Shown here: in pieces, positions 44,584 through 52,979 of the stretch
How positions within the stretch are numbered: the first letter of the stretch is position 1
Layout: every line of letters begins with the position of its first letter
NCBI RefSeq assembly: GCF_030009775.1
Contig: NZ_JASCTH010000003.1
Coordinates: forward strand, 248,001-312,000
Length of the DNA: 64,000 bases
Origin: Actinoplanes sandaracinus
GTDB taxonomy: Bacteria > Actinomycetota > Actinomycetes > Mycobacteriales > Micromonosporaceae
Reading direction: 5' to 3'
Notes under the pieces: model-generated
What the model saw: the letters and a program-made list of their open reading frames with translations, nothing else
Told to the model about the DNA's origin: nothing
Database searches by the model: none
Translations under genes and position numbers: made by a program

Positions 44584-45825
44584 ATGGCCCTGTCGTTCGG
44601 CGCAGAGCTGCGGGCGCGCAGGCTGGCCGCGGGTGTCTCGCTGACTCGATTCGCGCGGGCGGTCAACTACAGCAAGAGCCACATCAGCAAGATCGAGAAC
44701 GGTATGAAGGTGCCCGGCACCCTGCTCGCTCGCATCTGCGACGCCGCGCTCGACGCAGACGGCAAGCTGGCGGCGCTCGCCCCCGCCGTGCGGCCCAGCG
44801 CGGCCGAGGCGTCCGCCACCGAGGCGGGCCACGAGAGCCCGTGGGTGCTTGAGCTCGATCCGAGCGGTCGTGGCAGATTCGGCGCCGCCACGACTGTCGC
44901 GGAGTGGCCGTCCATGCCGGGCACGCCACGGGACGCCGGCCATCTCGTCGACGCCTTCCGTGTCCAGTTCGACAACCTCCGCCGGATGACCCAGTTCATG
45001 CCACCGGCCGCGATGATCCCGATCCTCATCACCGGGACACGGGCCGTGCGCCTGACCGCCTTGCCGGCGCCGGAACCGGCCAGGTCTCGCCTGCTCCTGC
45101 TCGCCGGGCGGTACGCGGAACTCACCGGCTGGATGGCCCAGGAGTCCGGTGACGACGCGAGCGCGCTCTGGTGGACCGGCTTGGCGGTGCGATTCGCCGC
45201 GGAGGGCGGCGACCACCACATCGCGGCCTACGCCGACGTCCGCCGGGCCGACATAGCGATGTACCAGCGGAACGGGGCGAAGACGATCAGCCTCGCCCAG
45301 CGCGTGCAGGACACGAAATGCAGCAGTCGCGTCCTCGGCCTCGCCGCGCAGCGGGAGGCGCAGGGTCATGCGCTCCAGGGCGACTACGACGCCTGCCGGC
45401 ACGCGCTCGATCGCGCGGCGACCTGGCTGAACCAGCCCGATGACACAGCGGCCGAGCCGGTGCTGGGCACGTCCACCGTCCACGACCCGATCGCCATGGC
45501 GGCCGACTGGTGCCTCTACGATCTGGGCCGCCCCGAGCAGGCCGGCCAGCGCCTGATCGGCCAGCTGAACCAGACTCCGATGTGGGCCTCGCGCACCCGC
45601 GCCCGCCTCGGCGCACGCTACGCCCTCGGCCTCCTCGCCGCCGGCCGGGTCGAGGAGGGTTGCGCCGCACTCGAGACCGCCCTCGACGACAGCGTCGGCC
45701 TAGGGTCCGCCACGATCCGGACCGACCTGCTCGAAGCGGGCCGGCACCTCAACCGGCGCCCGGCCGATCTCATGGTCCGGGCCGTCATGCCGCGGCTGAT
45801 CGAGGCGCTCGGCGCGGGAGTGTGA
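44584..45825 (+). CDS. XRE-family regulator with C-terminal TPR-like region
   Basis: This is a 413-residue protein. The HTH occupies about residues 6-40 (LRARRLAAGVSLTRFARAVN then SKSHISKIENG). The rest is helical, with repeats like TPR units (GYAELTGWMAQ, VEEGCAALETALDD), the layout of peptide- or signal-responsive regulators common in actinomycetes. It is divergent from the TIR operon over a 392-base spacer and may control it. Ligand unknown. Confidence 0.85.
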   Translation: MALSFGAELRARRLAAGVSLTRFARAVNYSKSHISKIENGMKVPGTLLARICDAALDADGKLAALAPAVRPSAAEASATEAGHESPWVLELDPSGRGRFGAATTVAEWPSMPGTPRDAGHLVDAFRVQFDNLRRMTQFMPPAAMIPILITGTRAVRLTALPAPEPARSRLLLLAGRYAELTGWMAQESGDDASALWWTGLAVRFAAEGGDHHIAAYADVRRADIAMYQRNGAKTISLAQRVQDTKCSSRVLGLAAQREAQGHALQGDYDACRHALDRAATWLNQPDDTAAEPVLGTSTVHDPIAMAADWCLYDLGRPEQAGQRLIGQLNQTPMWASRTRARLGARYALGLLAAGRVEEGCAALETALDDSVGLGSATIRTDLLEAGRHLNRRPADLMVRAVMPRLIEALGAGV

Positions 45826-46103
45826 GGGCCGCCGATCCGGCAGCGGTCATACCGCCCTCCGACGGGATCGCCCGCTGTCCACGTTCCCGGGTCCGCCGCC
45901 GCTGGAAGGGAACGCCGAATGATGGCGCCTGGGTCTGGGGACCACTCCCCGGCAGCCCACCGTGGGCCGGACGATGCACCATGCGAACCGCTCCATCCAC
46001 ATCGTCGGCAACCCGCTGGACGCGCGTTTGACCAGATCGCCTGGCAGGCGCACCGCCGATATGGGCCGGCTCGCCCTGTCGAGACGGGTCCCGTACCGAT
46101 AGA

Positions 46104-46345
46104 TCACACTCGGCGTACGACGAGTCCCGGCTTGACCTCTGCCGCGGCACCCAGGTGTGTGATGTCGTCCGGATCGCTGGTGAAGACGATCGCGCCGTGT
46201 GCCAGCGCAAGCGTGACCACCGTGGCGTCGACGACGTCACGGGTGCCGGCCTTACCGCACAGCACCCCCGCCGCTTTCGCCGTCTCCACGCCGACCGGGA
46301 CGACCTCACAGCCGTGCAGGAATTTGCCGATGGCACCTACCCTTG
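46104..46345 (-). pseudogene. PIN-domain (VapC-like) C-terminal remnant
   Basis: About 80 codons read like the C-terminal half of a PIN-domain ribonuclease: VGVETAKAAGVLCGKAGTRD, VVDATVVTLALAHGAIVFTS, DPDDITHL. The catalytic acidic residues of this half (Asp in TRDVVDA and TSDPDD) are present, but the N-terminal half with the first aspartate is missing and the upstream frame is not PIN-like. It is a truncated toxin gene next to the element boundary. No antitoxin is seen. Confidence 0.7.
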
Positions 46346-46590
46346 CGACCTGCCGCGGATGGACGCCGATCGCCGACATGCATGGACTTCTATGTGGCGC
46401 GGCCATCCTGACGCCTCCGTACCGTCGACGCCGAACCGCACGACCGGCTGCCAGTTGCGACGGTGGGAGCGGGCGACCCGAGGACGAGTCTGAGCGAGCG
46501 AGCCGATGACCGCCATCGAAAGGACCGGCCGCGAAACACGAACCGCTTCTGGCCGACTCTGCTTCGCAGAAGGCGGTCTGCTTCACATAG

Positions 46591-46731
46591 AGCGCTCTTG
46601 AGCACACGTGGATGATGCTGGAGAAAATCGACGGCCGCGAGGTGCAGTCCACGTTGGGCCTGGAACGGGCGATCGCCGCGCTTGCCGGCATCAGCAAAGG
46701 CGATGCCACCCCGTTCCCGGACCCTGACTGA
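46591..46731 (+). other. Short ORF fragment, unassigned
   Basis: A frame bounded by TAG upstream and TGA at 46729 encodes, from ATG 46615, MLEKIDGREVQSTLGLERAI and a short Ala/Pro tail. It looks like the C-terminal end of a larger helical protein, but no family is recognised. It lies in decayed DNA left of the attachment site. Confidence 0.3.
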
Positions 46732-46812
46732 CCGGTCCAGGATGCGCGTCACCGGCCCCCCTGGGGCGACCACCGCGACGCGGGGTCTGGGGTCGCTCCC
46801 AGGTCGGTATCG

Positions 46813-46843
46813 TGGGGCGGACGGGACTCGAACCCGTGACCGA
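46813..46843 (-). other. attL: Left attachment site: 3' end of a tRNA gene without body
   Basis: Read on the minus strand, GGTC precedes a complete T arm (ACGGG-TTCGAGT-CCCGT) followed by CCGCCCC and a discriminator A at 46813, exactly a tRNA 3' end. The sequence right of 46843 cannot fold the anticodon or D arms and has no GGGGCGG, so no whole tRNA is here. This is expected of the distal att site of an element that integrated into a tRNA 3' end. The intact gene should sit on the minus strand beyond int, right of the window. Isotype not determined. Confidence 0.8.
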
Positions 46844-46855
46844 TCGAGTCAAGGC

Positions 46856-46929
46856 GGTGCGGTTGGATCAAGTCTCGTACGAGGCCAAACGGCTCGTAGC
46901 GATTCTTCCTGGGCGGGTGCGGTTGGATC
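46856..46929. repeat. Direct repeat beside the attachment site (arm-type site candidates)
   Basis: GGTGCGGTTGGATC occurs at 46856-46869 and again at 46916-46929, 60 bases apart in the same orientation. The spacer holds the palindrome CTCGTACGAG (46874-46883). Tyrosine integrases bind short direct repeats beside the core site, which fits this position. Confidence 0.6.
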
Positions 46930-46960
46930 GGTTGCTGTACTTCACTGCTGTACAGCAACC
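46930..46960. repeat. 11-bp perfect inverted repeat
   Basis: GGTTGCTGTAC (46930-46940), nine bases, GTACAGCAACC (46950-46960). GTTGCTGTC recurs twice near 47112-47130. It could be a binding site for integrase, Xis or an element repressor. Confidence 0.6.
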
Positions 46961-47275
46961 CTCATCGAGACTGAGCCCAGCGTCTCGGCTGTGGCTCATG
47001 ACCCCTCACTTGTAAGTTTTGGGCGACTCATCCGAGTTCGTCCGTACAAGGCTGTGACCTCAGAAAGCCGTCCGCCGCAAGATCACGCCGATGGAGATCA
47101 TCTGCGCCGGTTGCTGTCGGCGTTGCTGTCAAAGCGCACTCCTCGGCGGGTGTCTAGATCATTCTGAACCCGCTAGACAGCGCTGGCGTAAGCCCTCGTG
47201 ACAGCCGCTTACGGGGCGGCGTCACAGTGACTGGTATTGATACGGTGAGCGGACTCGCAGGGGGCAGGAGGCAGG
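46961..47275. other. Non-coding spacer at the element's left end
   Basis: There is no convincing gene. It contains the palindrome GTCACaGTGAC (47221-47231) and GGTATTGATACGG just after it, which could be the promoter/operator of the four-gene cassette that follows. An AGGAGG lies directly before ATG 47276. Confidence 0.4.
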
Positions 47276-47596
47276 ATGGGTCCAGCAGAAGCAAAGCTGA
47301 ACCTACAACGGCTGGTCGGTAAGTTCTCCCTCTTCTTCGCGTTGATCTACGTGCAGATCCTGATTGCTGCCGTGGTGGTGGCGTTCCGAGACGGCTTGCA
47401 ACCACTGGCGGTGTGGCTACTCCTGCTCGTTCCAATGGCCGCGTTCGTGCCGGCCGCAGTGGATGCCGTCAAGCTTCACCGAACCAGGGAACCGGAGAGA
47501 TTGCGCCATCTGTGGCGTCGCTGCGGACTGCTAGGCGTTAGCGGTATGGCACTGCTCATGGTCGCCGCATTGGTGATCGGAGTGATTGACCGGTGA
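47276..47596 (+). CDS. Two- to three-TM membrane protein, first gene of T7SS-like cassette
   Basis: This is a 106-residue protein with membrane helices at about 16-40, 43-60 and 85-103 and a basic loop between them (KLHRTREPERLRHLWRR). The stop overlaps the GTG start of the next gene (GTGA), so they are coupled. Composition is less GC-biased than the chromosome. Function unknown; a secretion or anchoring role is inferred from its neighbours. Confidence 0.7.
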   Translation: MGPAEAKLNLQRLVGKFSLFFALIYVQILIAAVVVAFRDGLQPLAVWLLLLVPMAAFVPAAVDAVKLHRTREPERLRHLWRRCGLLGVSGMALLMVAALVIGVIDR

Positions 47597-47925
47597 CATT
47601 AAGGGTAGACCCAGACGAGATCCGAATCTTCGCATCCAGTCTCGCGAGACTTAGCGAGGATGCGGAAATCGCGAAAGGATATGCCGAGCAGATCGGCTCA
47701 TTCGACGTCCTGGAGACTGGCGCTATTGGCCTTGTCATGGGCAAGCACCGCGCATTCATGGCGGATTTCAGTGCGACTATGCAGAAGCTCGCCACACTTT
47801 TTGACTCGTCCGCTGTAAACATGCAGGCGACGGCTAATCAGTACCAGCGGACCGACGAAAAGAGTGCTGCTGAGATCGACGCCTCCTATCCTGCCTCACC
47901 TCGACCCATTGCGGACGTTTATTAG
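47593..47925 (+). CDS. EspC/WXG100-superfamily small protein
   Basis: This is a 110-residue helical protein resembling type VII secretion-associated EspC-like proteins: LRVDPDEIRIFASSLARLSE at the start, then a hairpin of two helices with LFDSSAVNMQATANQYQRTD. It starts at GTG overlapping the previous stop. Proteins of this class form helical pairs with WXG100 partners; the next gene encodes one. Confidence 0.75.
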   Translation: MTLRVDPDEIRIFASSLARLSEDAEIAKGYAEQIGSFDVLETGAIGLVMGKHRAFMADFSATMQKLATLFDSSAVNMQATANQYQRTDEKSAAEIDASYPASPRPIADVY

Positions 47926-47939
47926 CTTGAGGGAGACCT

Positions 47940-48659
47940 ATGGTGCAGGACCCGAACGCCTTCCTTACGCCTCCCACTGAGCCCGATGAGAGCTGGACGA
48001 ATGGCTTCATCGACCCGGCTTTCCTGTTCAACTACGTGTCGCCGACCTCATGGATTAACGAGCTTATCAACTCAGTGACGGGCAAAGATGTACTCGGCAC
48101 CATCACGGAATCGATTGCTGGCGACTGGTCGAAGATCTGGGCATTCGGCGATGCGATGACGAATGTCGGCAGGTGGTCGGAGCAGGTGGCGGTAAATGTT
48201 CAACAGGAAATCCTTAAGCTGGATTCCTCGTGGGACGGAAACGCGAATGATGCAGCCTATAACTACTTCACGAACTTGGCTGTCGAGATTAGCGACCTCC
48301 GTTTCGCGCTAACAGAAATTGGCGAGTCCTACAGAACGGCAGCCAAGGGCGCCTGGGGACTTGCGACTCAAATGGGCAACATGCTGCAAGCACTCTGCGA
48401 TATGGCGATTGCATTTTGCCTAGTTGTGGCTGGCAGCGCGCTAACCACTAGCGTTGGCGTTGGGTTCGCCGGCTACGGGGTGGCCGGCTTGATGGCCGCT
48501 GAGATGATGGCTATCGCAAGCAAGTTGTTCCTTATTGCGTCCACCGCGTCTATGGCAGTTTTTGGCACGTTCGGCGCCGCGATGGACGCCGCCTACCAAG
48601 GCGGAGACCTTTCTTCGGTGAAGCTTCCGACCAGCCCATACCCTGTCCTGGGGACCTGA
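47940..48659 (+). CDS. WXG100-like protein with C-terminal membrane region
   Basis: This is a 239-residue protein. Residues about 60-150 form a WXG-type helical hairpin with the turn SSWDGNANDAAYNYF. From about 155 to 215 the sequence is strongly hydrophobic (AFCLVVAGSALTTSVGVGFA onward), and a short hydrophilic end follows. A usual polymorphic toxin domain is absent. With the EspC-like protein it suggests a type VII substrate or membrane-anchored partner carried by the element. Confidence 0.7.
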   Translation: MVQDPNAFLTPPTEPDESWTNGFIDPAFLFNYVSPTSWINELINSVTGKDVLGTITESIAGDWSKIWAFGDAMTNVGRWSEQVAVNVQQEILKLDSSWDGNANDAAYNYFTNLAVEISDLRFALTEIGESYRTAAKGAWGLATQMGNMLQALCDMAIAFCLVVAGSALTTSVGVGFAGYGVAGLMAAEMMAIASKLFLIASTASMAVFGTFGAAMDAAYQGGDLSSVKLPTSPYPVLGT

Positions 48660-48660
48660 C

Positions 48661-48981
48661 ATGTCCGACGGTTCGCTGGATCGTGAAATCGAGGCGATGG
48701 TTCGGAACCCTCGCGTAGCTAAAGCGGTCAAGGAGAGTCTTGAGAGGTTGAAGGCTGGTCACGCAGGACCGGAAATGGCTGAGATGGCTAGCGGGGTGCT
48801 GGATGGCAGCATCAAGTTACGAGATCTCGCTAAAAGCTCGGTCTACTCAGAAGGATTCTTGGTAGGCCTTGAGCGCTACAAGCAGTGGGAAGCCACACTC
48901 AGTTCAGATGAGCGGCAACGCCTGCAGGATGAGGCAGAGAGCCTCTACGGTCGCGACCTCGGCAGGCCCGAACGGGGCTAG
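48661..48981 (+). CDS. Small helical protein, last gene of T7SS-like cassette
   Basis: This is a 106-residue soluble, acidic helical protein starting one base after the previous stop. It has no recognised family. Position makes it a possible chaperone or immunity partner of the WXG-like protein. Contains AKAVKESLERLKAGHAGPEM and a DERQRLQDEAESLYG C-terminus. Confidence 0.6.
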   Translation: MSDGSLDREIEAMVRNPRVAKAVKESLERLKAGHAGPEMAEMASGVLDGSIKLRDLAKSSVYSEGFLVGLERYKQWEATLSSDERQRLQDEAESLYGRDLGRPERG

Positions 48982-49217
48982 CTCCGCCGTCTGCGAACCG
49001 ACGCCATGGACGCCTTGACCCCCAGGCACTTTTCGATCTTGGCTGAACTTGGTCAACATGCTGCTGACCTGCATAGGCACGTCCACAGAGGTCCATAGGC
49101 GTCCGTCGGTGGCGCTGGCGATTGTCACTCAGTTAGTCACCCAGCGCCCCAGGACCTCCAAGGTCGGGCGGAGTTGGATCAGCCCCGCGTTACCCTTCCT
49201 ACAGCTGACGGGCCGCC

Positions 49218-50504
49218 TCACCAAGACCTACTTTCTGCGCCTGCAACGATCACCTTTTGGGCGAGATACCGGGCAAGGTAAATGTCCGCCGCCAACCGGT
49301 TGACTTCGCCACTGAAAGGAATAAACATCGGTTGCCTCTTCGGTCCGCCATCCTCCTTAGCGTGAACGATACGGCATCTAATCTGATAGACACGATTAGC
49401 CACTTGCTCGATTAGATCATCAGCCTCCGGCCGCAGAGCCTTCACACCTTCAATGTATTGCTTGCCGGTAAGGTGATCCTTGAGGACGTTGTCACTCACA
49501 ATAAAATCTCGTAGAAGACTCAAGTCGACACATCGCTCAAGTGTTGCACGAAGCTGAAGCAACTCCGATAGCGATCCAGCCGTCGAGCTGTCGAGCATTG
49601 AAATGATGCGACCAATGTCCTCTTCACTGCTAGCGTCGAAACGCGGGTCAATAAGCTCAGCTCTTAACTTCAACCTACGTTCTTGATCAGAATATTTTGA
49701 GAAATGAAACTCCAAGGACTGGTAATAGGCGAGATATTCGAGCAATGGCATACCCTGCGCCGAGCGGCCATACATATACAGGGCGACCGGCTTTTCGGCG
49801 TACATGACAGGGGGAATCTTGGGAACCACTGGAGAGTTGCGACCCCTGCCCCGCATCCTCAGGCGCCTGATGCGATCGACCGACCTACTCTCGCGCAAGC
49901 CGAGCGAAACTTGTTGAGTAAGTTCGAGTTCGAAAAAGAACGAGCTTGAAAATTCTCGAAGGTATCGCAATGCGTCATCATGCCTGGAAATACCATTGGC
50001 AGGAATAGTTAGGCTTAGCGAGCCAAATTCGCATGCTCGCATCAAATCACTAGGCACGCCCAACTCAACGGTAAAGCCCGTTTGTGGATGAGTGATTTCG
50101 ACTTTATTTGGCTCATTTTCAGCAATGTCTTCGGCAAGCTCCGTTCCTTCCGGTTCATCCATTTGCCTTGCGCTTCTCATGGCAAAGGCAAGCCGCTGCA
50201 GAACATTTCGCCCCAAAGGGTTTCCGTAAGATCTAACGACCGCCTCAATGACATTCGAAGAAGTGTCGAGGAAGGCGGCATGTTCACCCAAGAAAATGAG
50301 CTTTTCGAATTCATGGGCGGCAAATACCTCAACGTCGCGGTCAAAAATGTCAACTGTTCTTTTCGACCGGCCATTTGGCATTTGCAGCATGATGAGGTTG
50401 CGTGGTTCGATTTCGCCGTCGGATCCAACAGTATGAACCTCCTGAACCTCGACGGAGATACTGGCCGCTGAAGCTCTTTGCTGGATCTCTTCCATCGCAC
50501 TCAA
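49218..50504 (-). CDS. HEPN-motif protein, candidate defence nuclease
   Basis: This is a 428-residue protein of lower GC than the chromosome. The C-terminal ~60 residues contain ANRVYQIRCRIVHAKEDG, with Arg376 and His381 spaced as R-x4-H of HEPN ribonucleases, flanked by helices. The N-terminal ~300 residues are not recognised, with beta-rich stretches early and helices later. It is alone on its strand between the cassette and a structured non-coding region. It could be a phage-triggered RNase like other HEPN defence proteins; only the motif supports this. Confidence 0.6.
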   Translation of the reverse strand: MSAMEEIQQRASAASISVEVQEVHTVGSDGEIEPRNLIMLQMPNGRSKRTVDIFDRDVEVFAAHEFEKLIFLGEHAAFLDTSSNVIEAVVRSYGNPLGRNVLQRLAFAMRSARQMDEPEGTELAEDIAENEPNKVEITHPQTGFTVELGVPSDLMRACEFGSLSLTIPANGISRHDDALRYLREFSSSFFFELELTQQVSLGLRESRSVDRIRRLRMRGRGRNSPVVPKIPPVMYAEKPVALYMYGRSAQGMPLLEYLAYYQSLEFHFSKYSDQERRLKLRAELIDPRFDASSEEDIGRIISMLDSSTAGSLSELLQLRATLERCVDLSLLRDFIVSDNVLKDHLTGKQYIEGVKALRPEADDLIEQVANRVYQIRCRIVHAKEDGGPKRQPMFIPFSGEVNRLAADIYLARYLAQKVIVAGAESRSW

Positions 50505-50674
50505 GGCAACTCATCCTCGTCTCGCGGCGTCTCAGGTTGGCTGAGCGTAGGACGCCTGTTGCCTTCCCGTCCTACTAAACTCGCCGTTCGCGGGAGTGGC
50601 GTCAAGGCGGACTTGACACCGGACGGTGACGCCAGGACCGGCGGTGACAGGGGGCGGCGGTGCGCACATACTGC

Positions 50675-50696
50675 GGGCAGGCCACCTGGCCTGCCC
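50675..50696. other. 9-bp hairpin with tetraloop
   Basis: A perfect stem 50675-50683 with 50688-50696 (loop ACCT) lies in the 620-base spacer between two minus-strand genes. It is one of three strong structures there. Confidence 0.55.
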
Positions 50697-50725
50697 CTAA
50701 CTCCTGGCCGCCAGGGTCGCAGAGG

Positions 50726-50791
50726 CTCCGAGGCTCAAGGGCGGCCGCTTGCGGCCGTCGCTTGCGACGCGAAGCGCCCTTGACCTCGGAG
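50726..50791. other. Cruciform-like element: candidate replication or transfer site
   Basis: An outer imperfect stem of about 17 bp with one bulge (50726-50743 with 50775-50791) encloses two small hairpins with TT loops: ggccgc/gcggcc (50743-50756) and cgtcgc/gcgacg (50756-50769). This branched structure could be a single- or double-strand origin, or the cis-acting locus of transfer (clt), of the rolling-circle element. The surrounding 50505-51124 has no gene and is very GC-rich. Confidence 0.45.
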
Positions 50792-51050
50792 GGGCGGCCC
50801 GGACACACTGCGCGCCGCCGACCCAGGCACCGACGGCCGCAACCCGCGCTACGGCCCGGCGCGGCAGCTCGGCCGCGTCGCCCTAGCCGTGCCGGTCGGC
50901 TGCCGGCCAAATCCGGCCCACCCCACTACACCGCTCTCTCTGTCGTCGCTGCGGCCCGACTCCGCTCCTGCACGCCAGCCGACGGGCCGCCCGCGTGTCC
51001 CGGGCCAAGCGACAGCGGCGGCACGGGCACGCGCCCTGGCGGCGGCGTGA

Positions 51051-51069
51051 GCGGCCCGTTTCGGGCCGC
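51051..51069. terminator. 8-bp hairpin after the NUDIX gene
   Basis: GCGGCCCG with CGGGCCGC around a TTT loop lies 56 bases past the stop of the minus-strand NUDIX gene. It may terminate that operon. Confidence 0.45.
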
Positions 51070-51124
51070 CTTGAAGACGTACAGAAAGTTTGAACAAGAT
51101 CCAGCAGTCGGTAACTGACCAGAG

Positions 51125-51604
51125 CTAGTTCGCTGGCGCTGCGCCGTCCTGCAGGTAGACCGTTTGAGCACTCCGACGGGCACTGAGGGCTGCTCGCACT
51201 CGCCTGGCTAGTCTCGGAATCGTTACCTCGTCAAGTCGCTCTTGGTCGACGAAGGCCCACTGACTGATCTCGCCGTCTTCGAATTGGATGGCAGCAAGTT
51301 GTTCGGGCCGGAGGTGACCACCGTCGAAGACGAACAAGACCTTGTCGCCCTCGTCGGGGTTGGGCGCCCAATCGACTGCCAGAAGTGACTCGATCGCGAC
51401 TTGGAGGCCTAGTTCCTCCTGAACTTCTCGGACGCATGCGTTGAGCGGGGTTTCCCCCTCCTCGACGTAGCCACCGGGGATGTCCCAGTAGGCCTTGTAT
51501 GTCGGGCGCAGCATCAGGACGCCGCCTTGGTCATCAACGAAAAGCGCGCCCGCTGCTACCCGAGGAGTAGCGAACGGACGCGCCTGCTCTGCTGAGTCGA
51601 TCAC
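51125..51604 (-). CDS. NUDIX hydrolase, Pif-like
   Basis: This is a 159-residue NUDIX hydrolase with a full box at 45-67 (GYVEEGETPLNACVREVQEE then LGL; catalytic Glu63/Glu64). AICEs of the pSAM2 type carry a NUDIX protein, Pif, that blocks redundant transfer between element-bearing cells; this one may do the same, although general housecleaning of nucleotides is also possible. It follows the XRE regulator by 18 bases, so the two share an operon. Confidence 0.82.
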   Translation of the reverse strand: MIDSAEQARPFATPRVAAGALFVDDQGGVLMLRPTYKAYWDIPGGYVEEGETPLNACVREVQEELGLQVAIESLLAVDWAPNPDEGDKVLFVFDGGHLRPEQLAAIQFEDGEISQWAFVDQERLDEVTIPRLARRVRAALSARRSAQTVYLQDGAAPAN

Positions 51605-51622
51605 AGATGAGACTGTACGTAT

Positions 51623-52846
51623 CTAAGGGGTGACACGCACTCGCTGGGCGAGTCCCGCCAGTTGAAAGCTGGGCCGTCCTCGACCTCGCCGCATCCAGGT
51701 TTGGACAAGCTGTCGGGCAATCGCATGGTGCCGAACCTGCTCCGGGGCCTTCTGCTCAGCAGCGAGCACTGTGGCTAGAGCATCTTCAGTCCGGTTCCTT
51801 GCACTCAACGCCCGGGCGATCTCAAGCGCATGCCGCACCTGGCGCTCGACTGGAAGAGCACTGGTATCTACGCGAGGCCCTAAATCGATGGCGAACTCGA
51901 TGTCGCCAAGGTCCATCGCTGCGGTGACCCGGTGAATGCTGACGTTGGTAGGACCAAACGCAGTCCAAAGATGGTTGCTGTCTCGACCTAGCCGGCGGGC
52001 CATCTCGTCAGCCTCGTTAAGGAATGTTTGGGCCGAGCTTCGATCTTCGGCCCGGGCTGCCGCGACTGATCCAGCAAGTAGCAACGTACCGTAGACGGAT
52101 AAGTACTCAGGACCCGCGTCGGCGAGCCCTGGTTGGAGGTACGCGGCAGCATCAGTCGTTAGTTGTGTGGCCTCCGAGTATCGGCCGGTCGATAGAAGTG
52201 TGTGTGTCACGGATCGAAATAGGGATCCGATGACAACCGGATCATCGCTTCTTTGGGCTGCCGCAAAGCCGCGCTCAGCGGCAATCCATGCCAAATCGGC
52301 TTCTCCAAGTTTCGTTAGAAGCACTGCGGCCGCTTGGTACGCCAGGCCAAGCAAAGCGAACGACTGTTGCTGTTGGTCGCCACCGTGCTGCTGCCCCGCC
52401 GCCTGCGCGTGAGACAGCAGTTCTGGCAGACGCGCTACTACATATCCGTAGCGGGAGTCTTGATAAGCGGCCCACACCATGTCGACGCTCGTTCGAAGGG
52501 CCTGCACACTGGGCGCCTCAGTACTTGATGCCTGCATGAAGGGTGACAACTGCCGGTAGTTCAGCAGCGTGTCACGGAGGGCGGCAACGGTTCGAGTACC
52601 GCTCTCTGAGTTCCATTCGAGCAGTGTAGGTTCCCCGACGAGATCGCCGATAGCAACGTCCAGTGCTTCGGCGACGCTCCTGATAACCGACAGCCGATCA
52701 AGATCGATCCTGTTGTTTTCGATCTTGCTCAGCCAGTCCACAGTGCGCCCGACTATACCTGCCAGCACTTCTTGCGACATTCCTCGACGACGTCGGTACC
52801 ACGCGATCCGCTCACCCACGGTGAGTTCTTCTCCGATACCTCGCAT
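51623..52846 (-). CDS. XRE-family regulator of the element
   Basis: This is a 407-residue protein with an N-terminal HTH (GMSQEVLAGIVGRTVDWLSK, residues 22-41) and a helical TPR-type region. It is transcribed with the NUDIX gene and away from the SCO3933-type gene. It is likely to be the element's central switch, comparable in place to repressors of other AICEs, although it is not KorSA-like in its HTH arrangement. Confidence 0.85.
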   Translation of the reverse strand: MRGIGEELTVGERIAWYRRRRGMSQEVLAGIVGRTVDWLSKIENNRIDLDRLSVIRSVAEALDVAIGDLVGEPTLLEWNSESGTRTVAALRDTLLNYRQLSPFMQASSTEAPSVQALRTSVDMVWAAYQDSRYGYVVARLPELLSHAQAAGQQHGGDQQQQSFALLGLAYQAAAVLLTKLGEADLAWIAAERGFAAAQRSDDPVVIGSLFRSVTHTLLSTGRYSEATQLTTDAAAYLQPGLADAGPEYLSVYGTLLLAGSVAAARAEDRSSAQTFLNEADEMARRLGRDSNHLWTAFGPTNVSIHRVTAAMDLGDIEFAIDLGPRVDTSALPVERQVRHALEIARALSARNRTEDALATVLAAEQKAPEQVRHHAIARQLVQTWMRRGRGRPSFQLAGLAQRVRVTP

Positions 52847-52979
52847 GGCTAGATCATCTCCGCTCGCGTCAATGTGCCCCCGGAAAAGTATTCCAGGTTC
52901 AGTCGCGATCTTGGACGTAGCTTCGTGTCATCGAGCGATTCGTCCGCAGGGGACGAGCTCATACCAGGGAGGAACCCTC

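Noticed and set aside
45847..46107. 86-codon minus-strand frame left of the PIN remnant
   Set aside because: No start context, no recognisable domain, and it lies in decayed DNA with frames open on all sides.
46813..46886. Complete tRNA gene
   Set aside because: Only the T arm and acceptor 3' strand are present; no anticodon arm, D arm or 5' acceptor strand can be formed.
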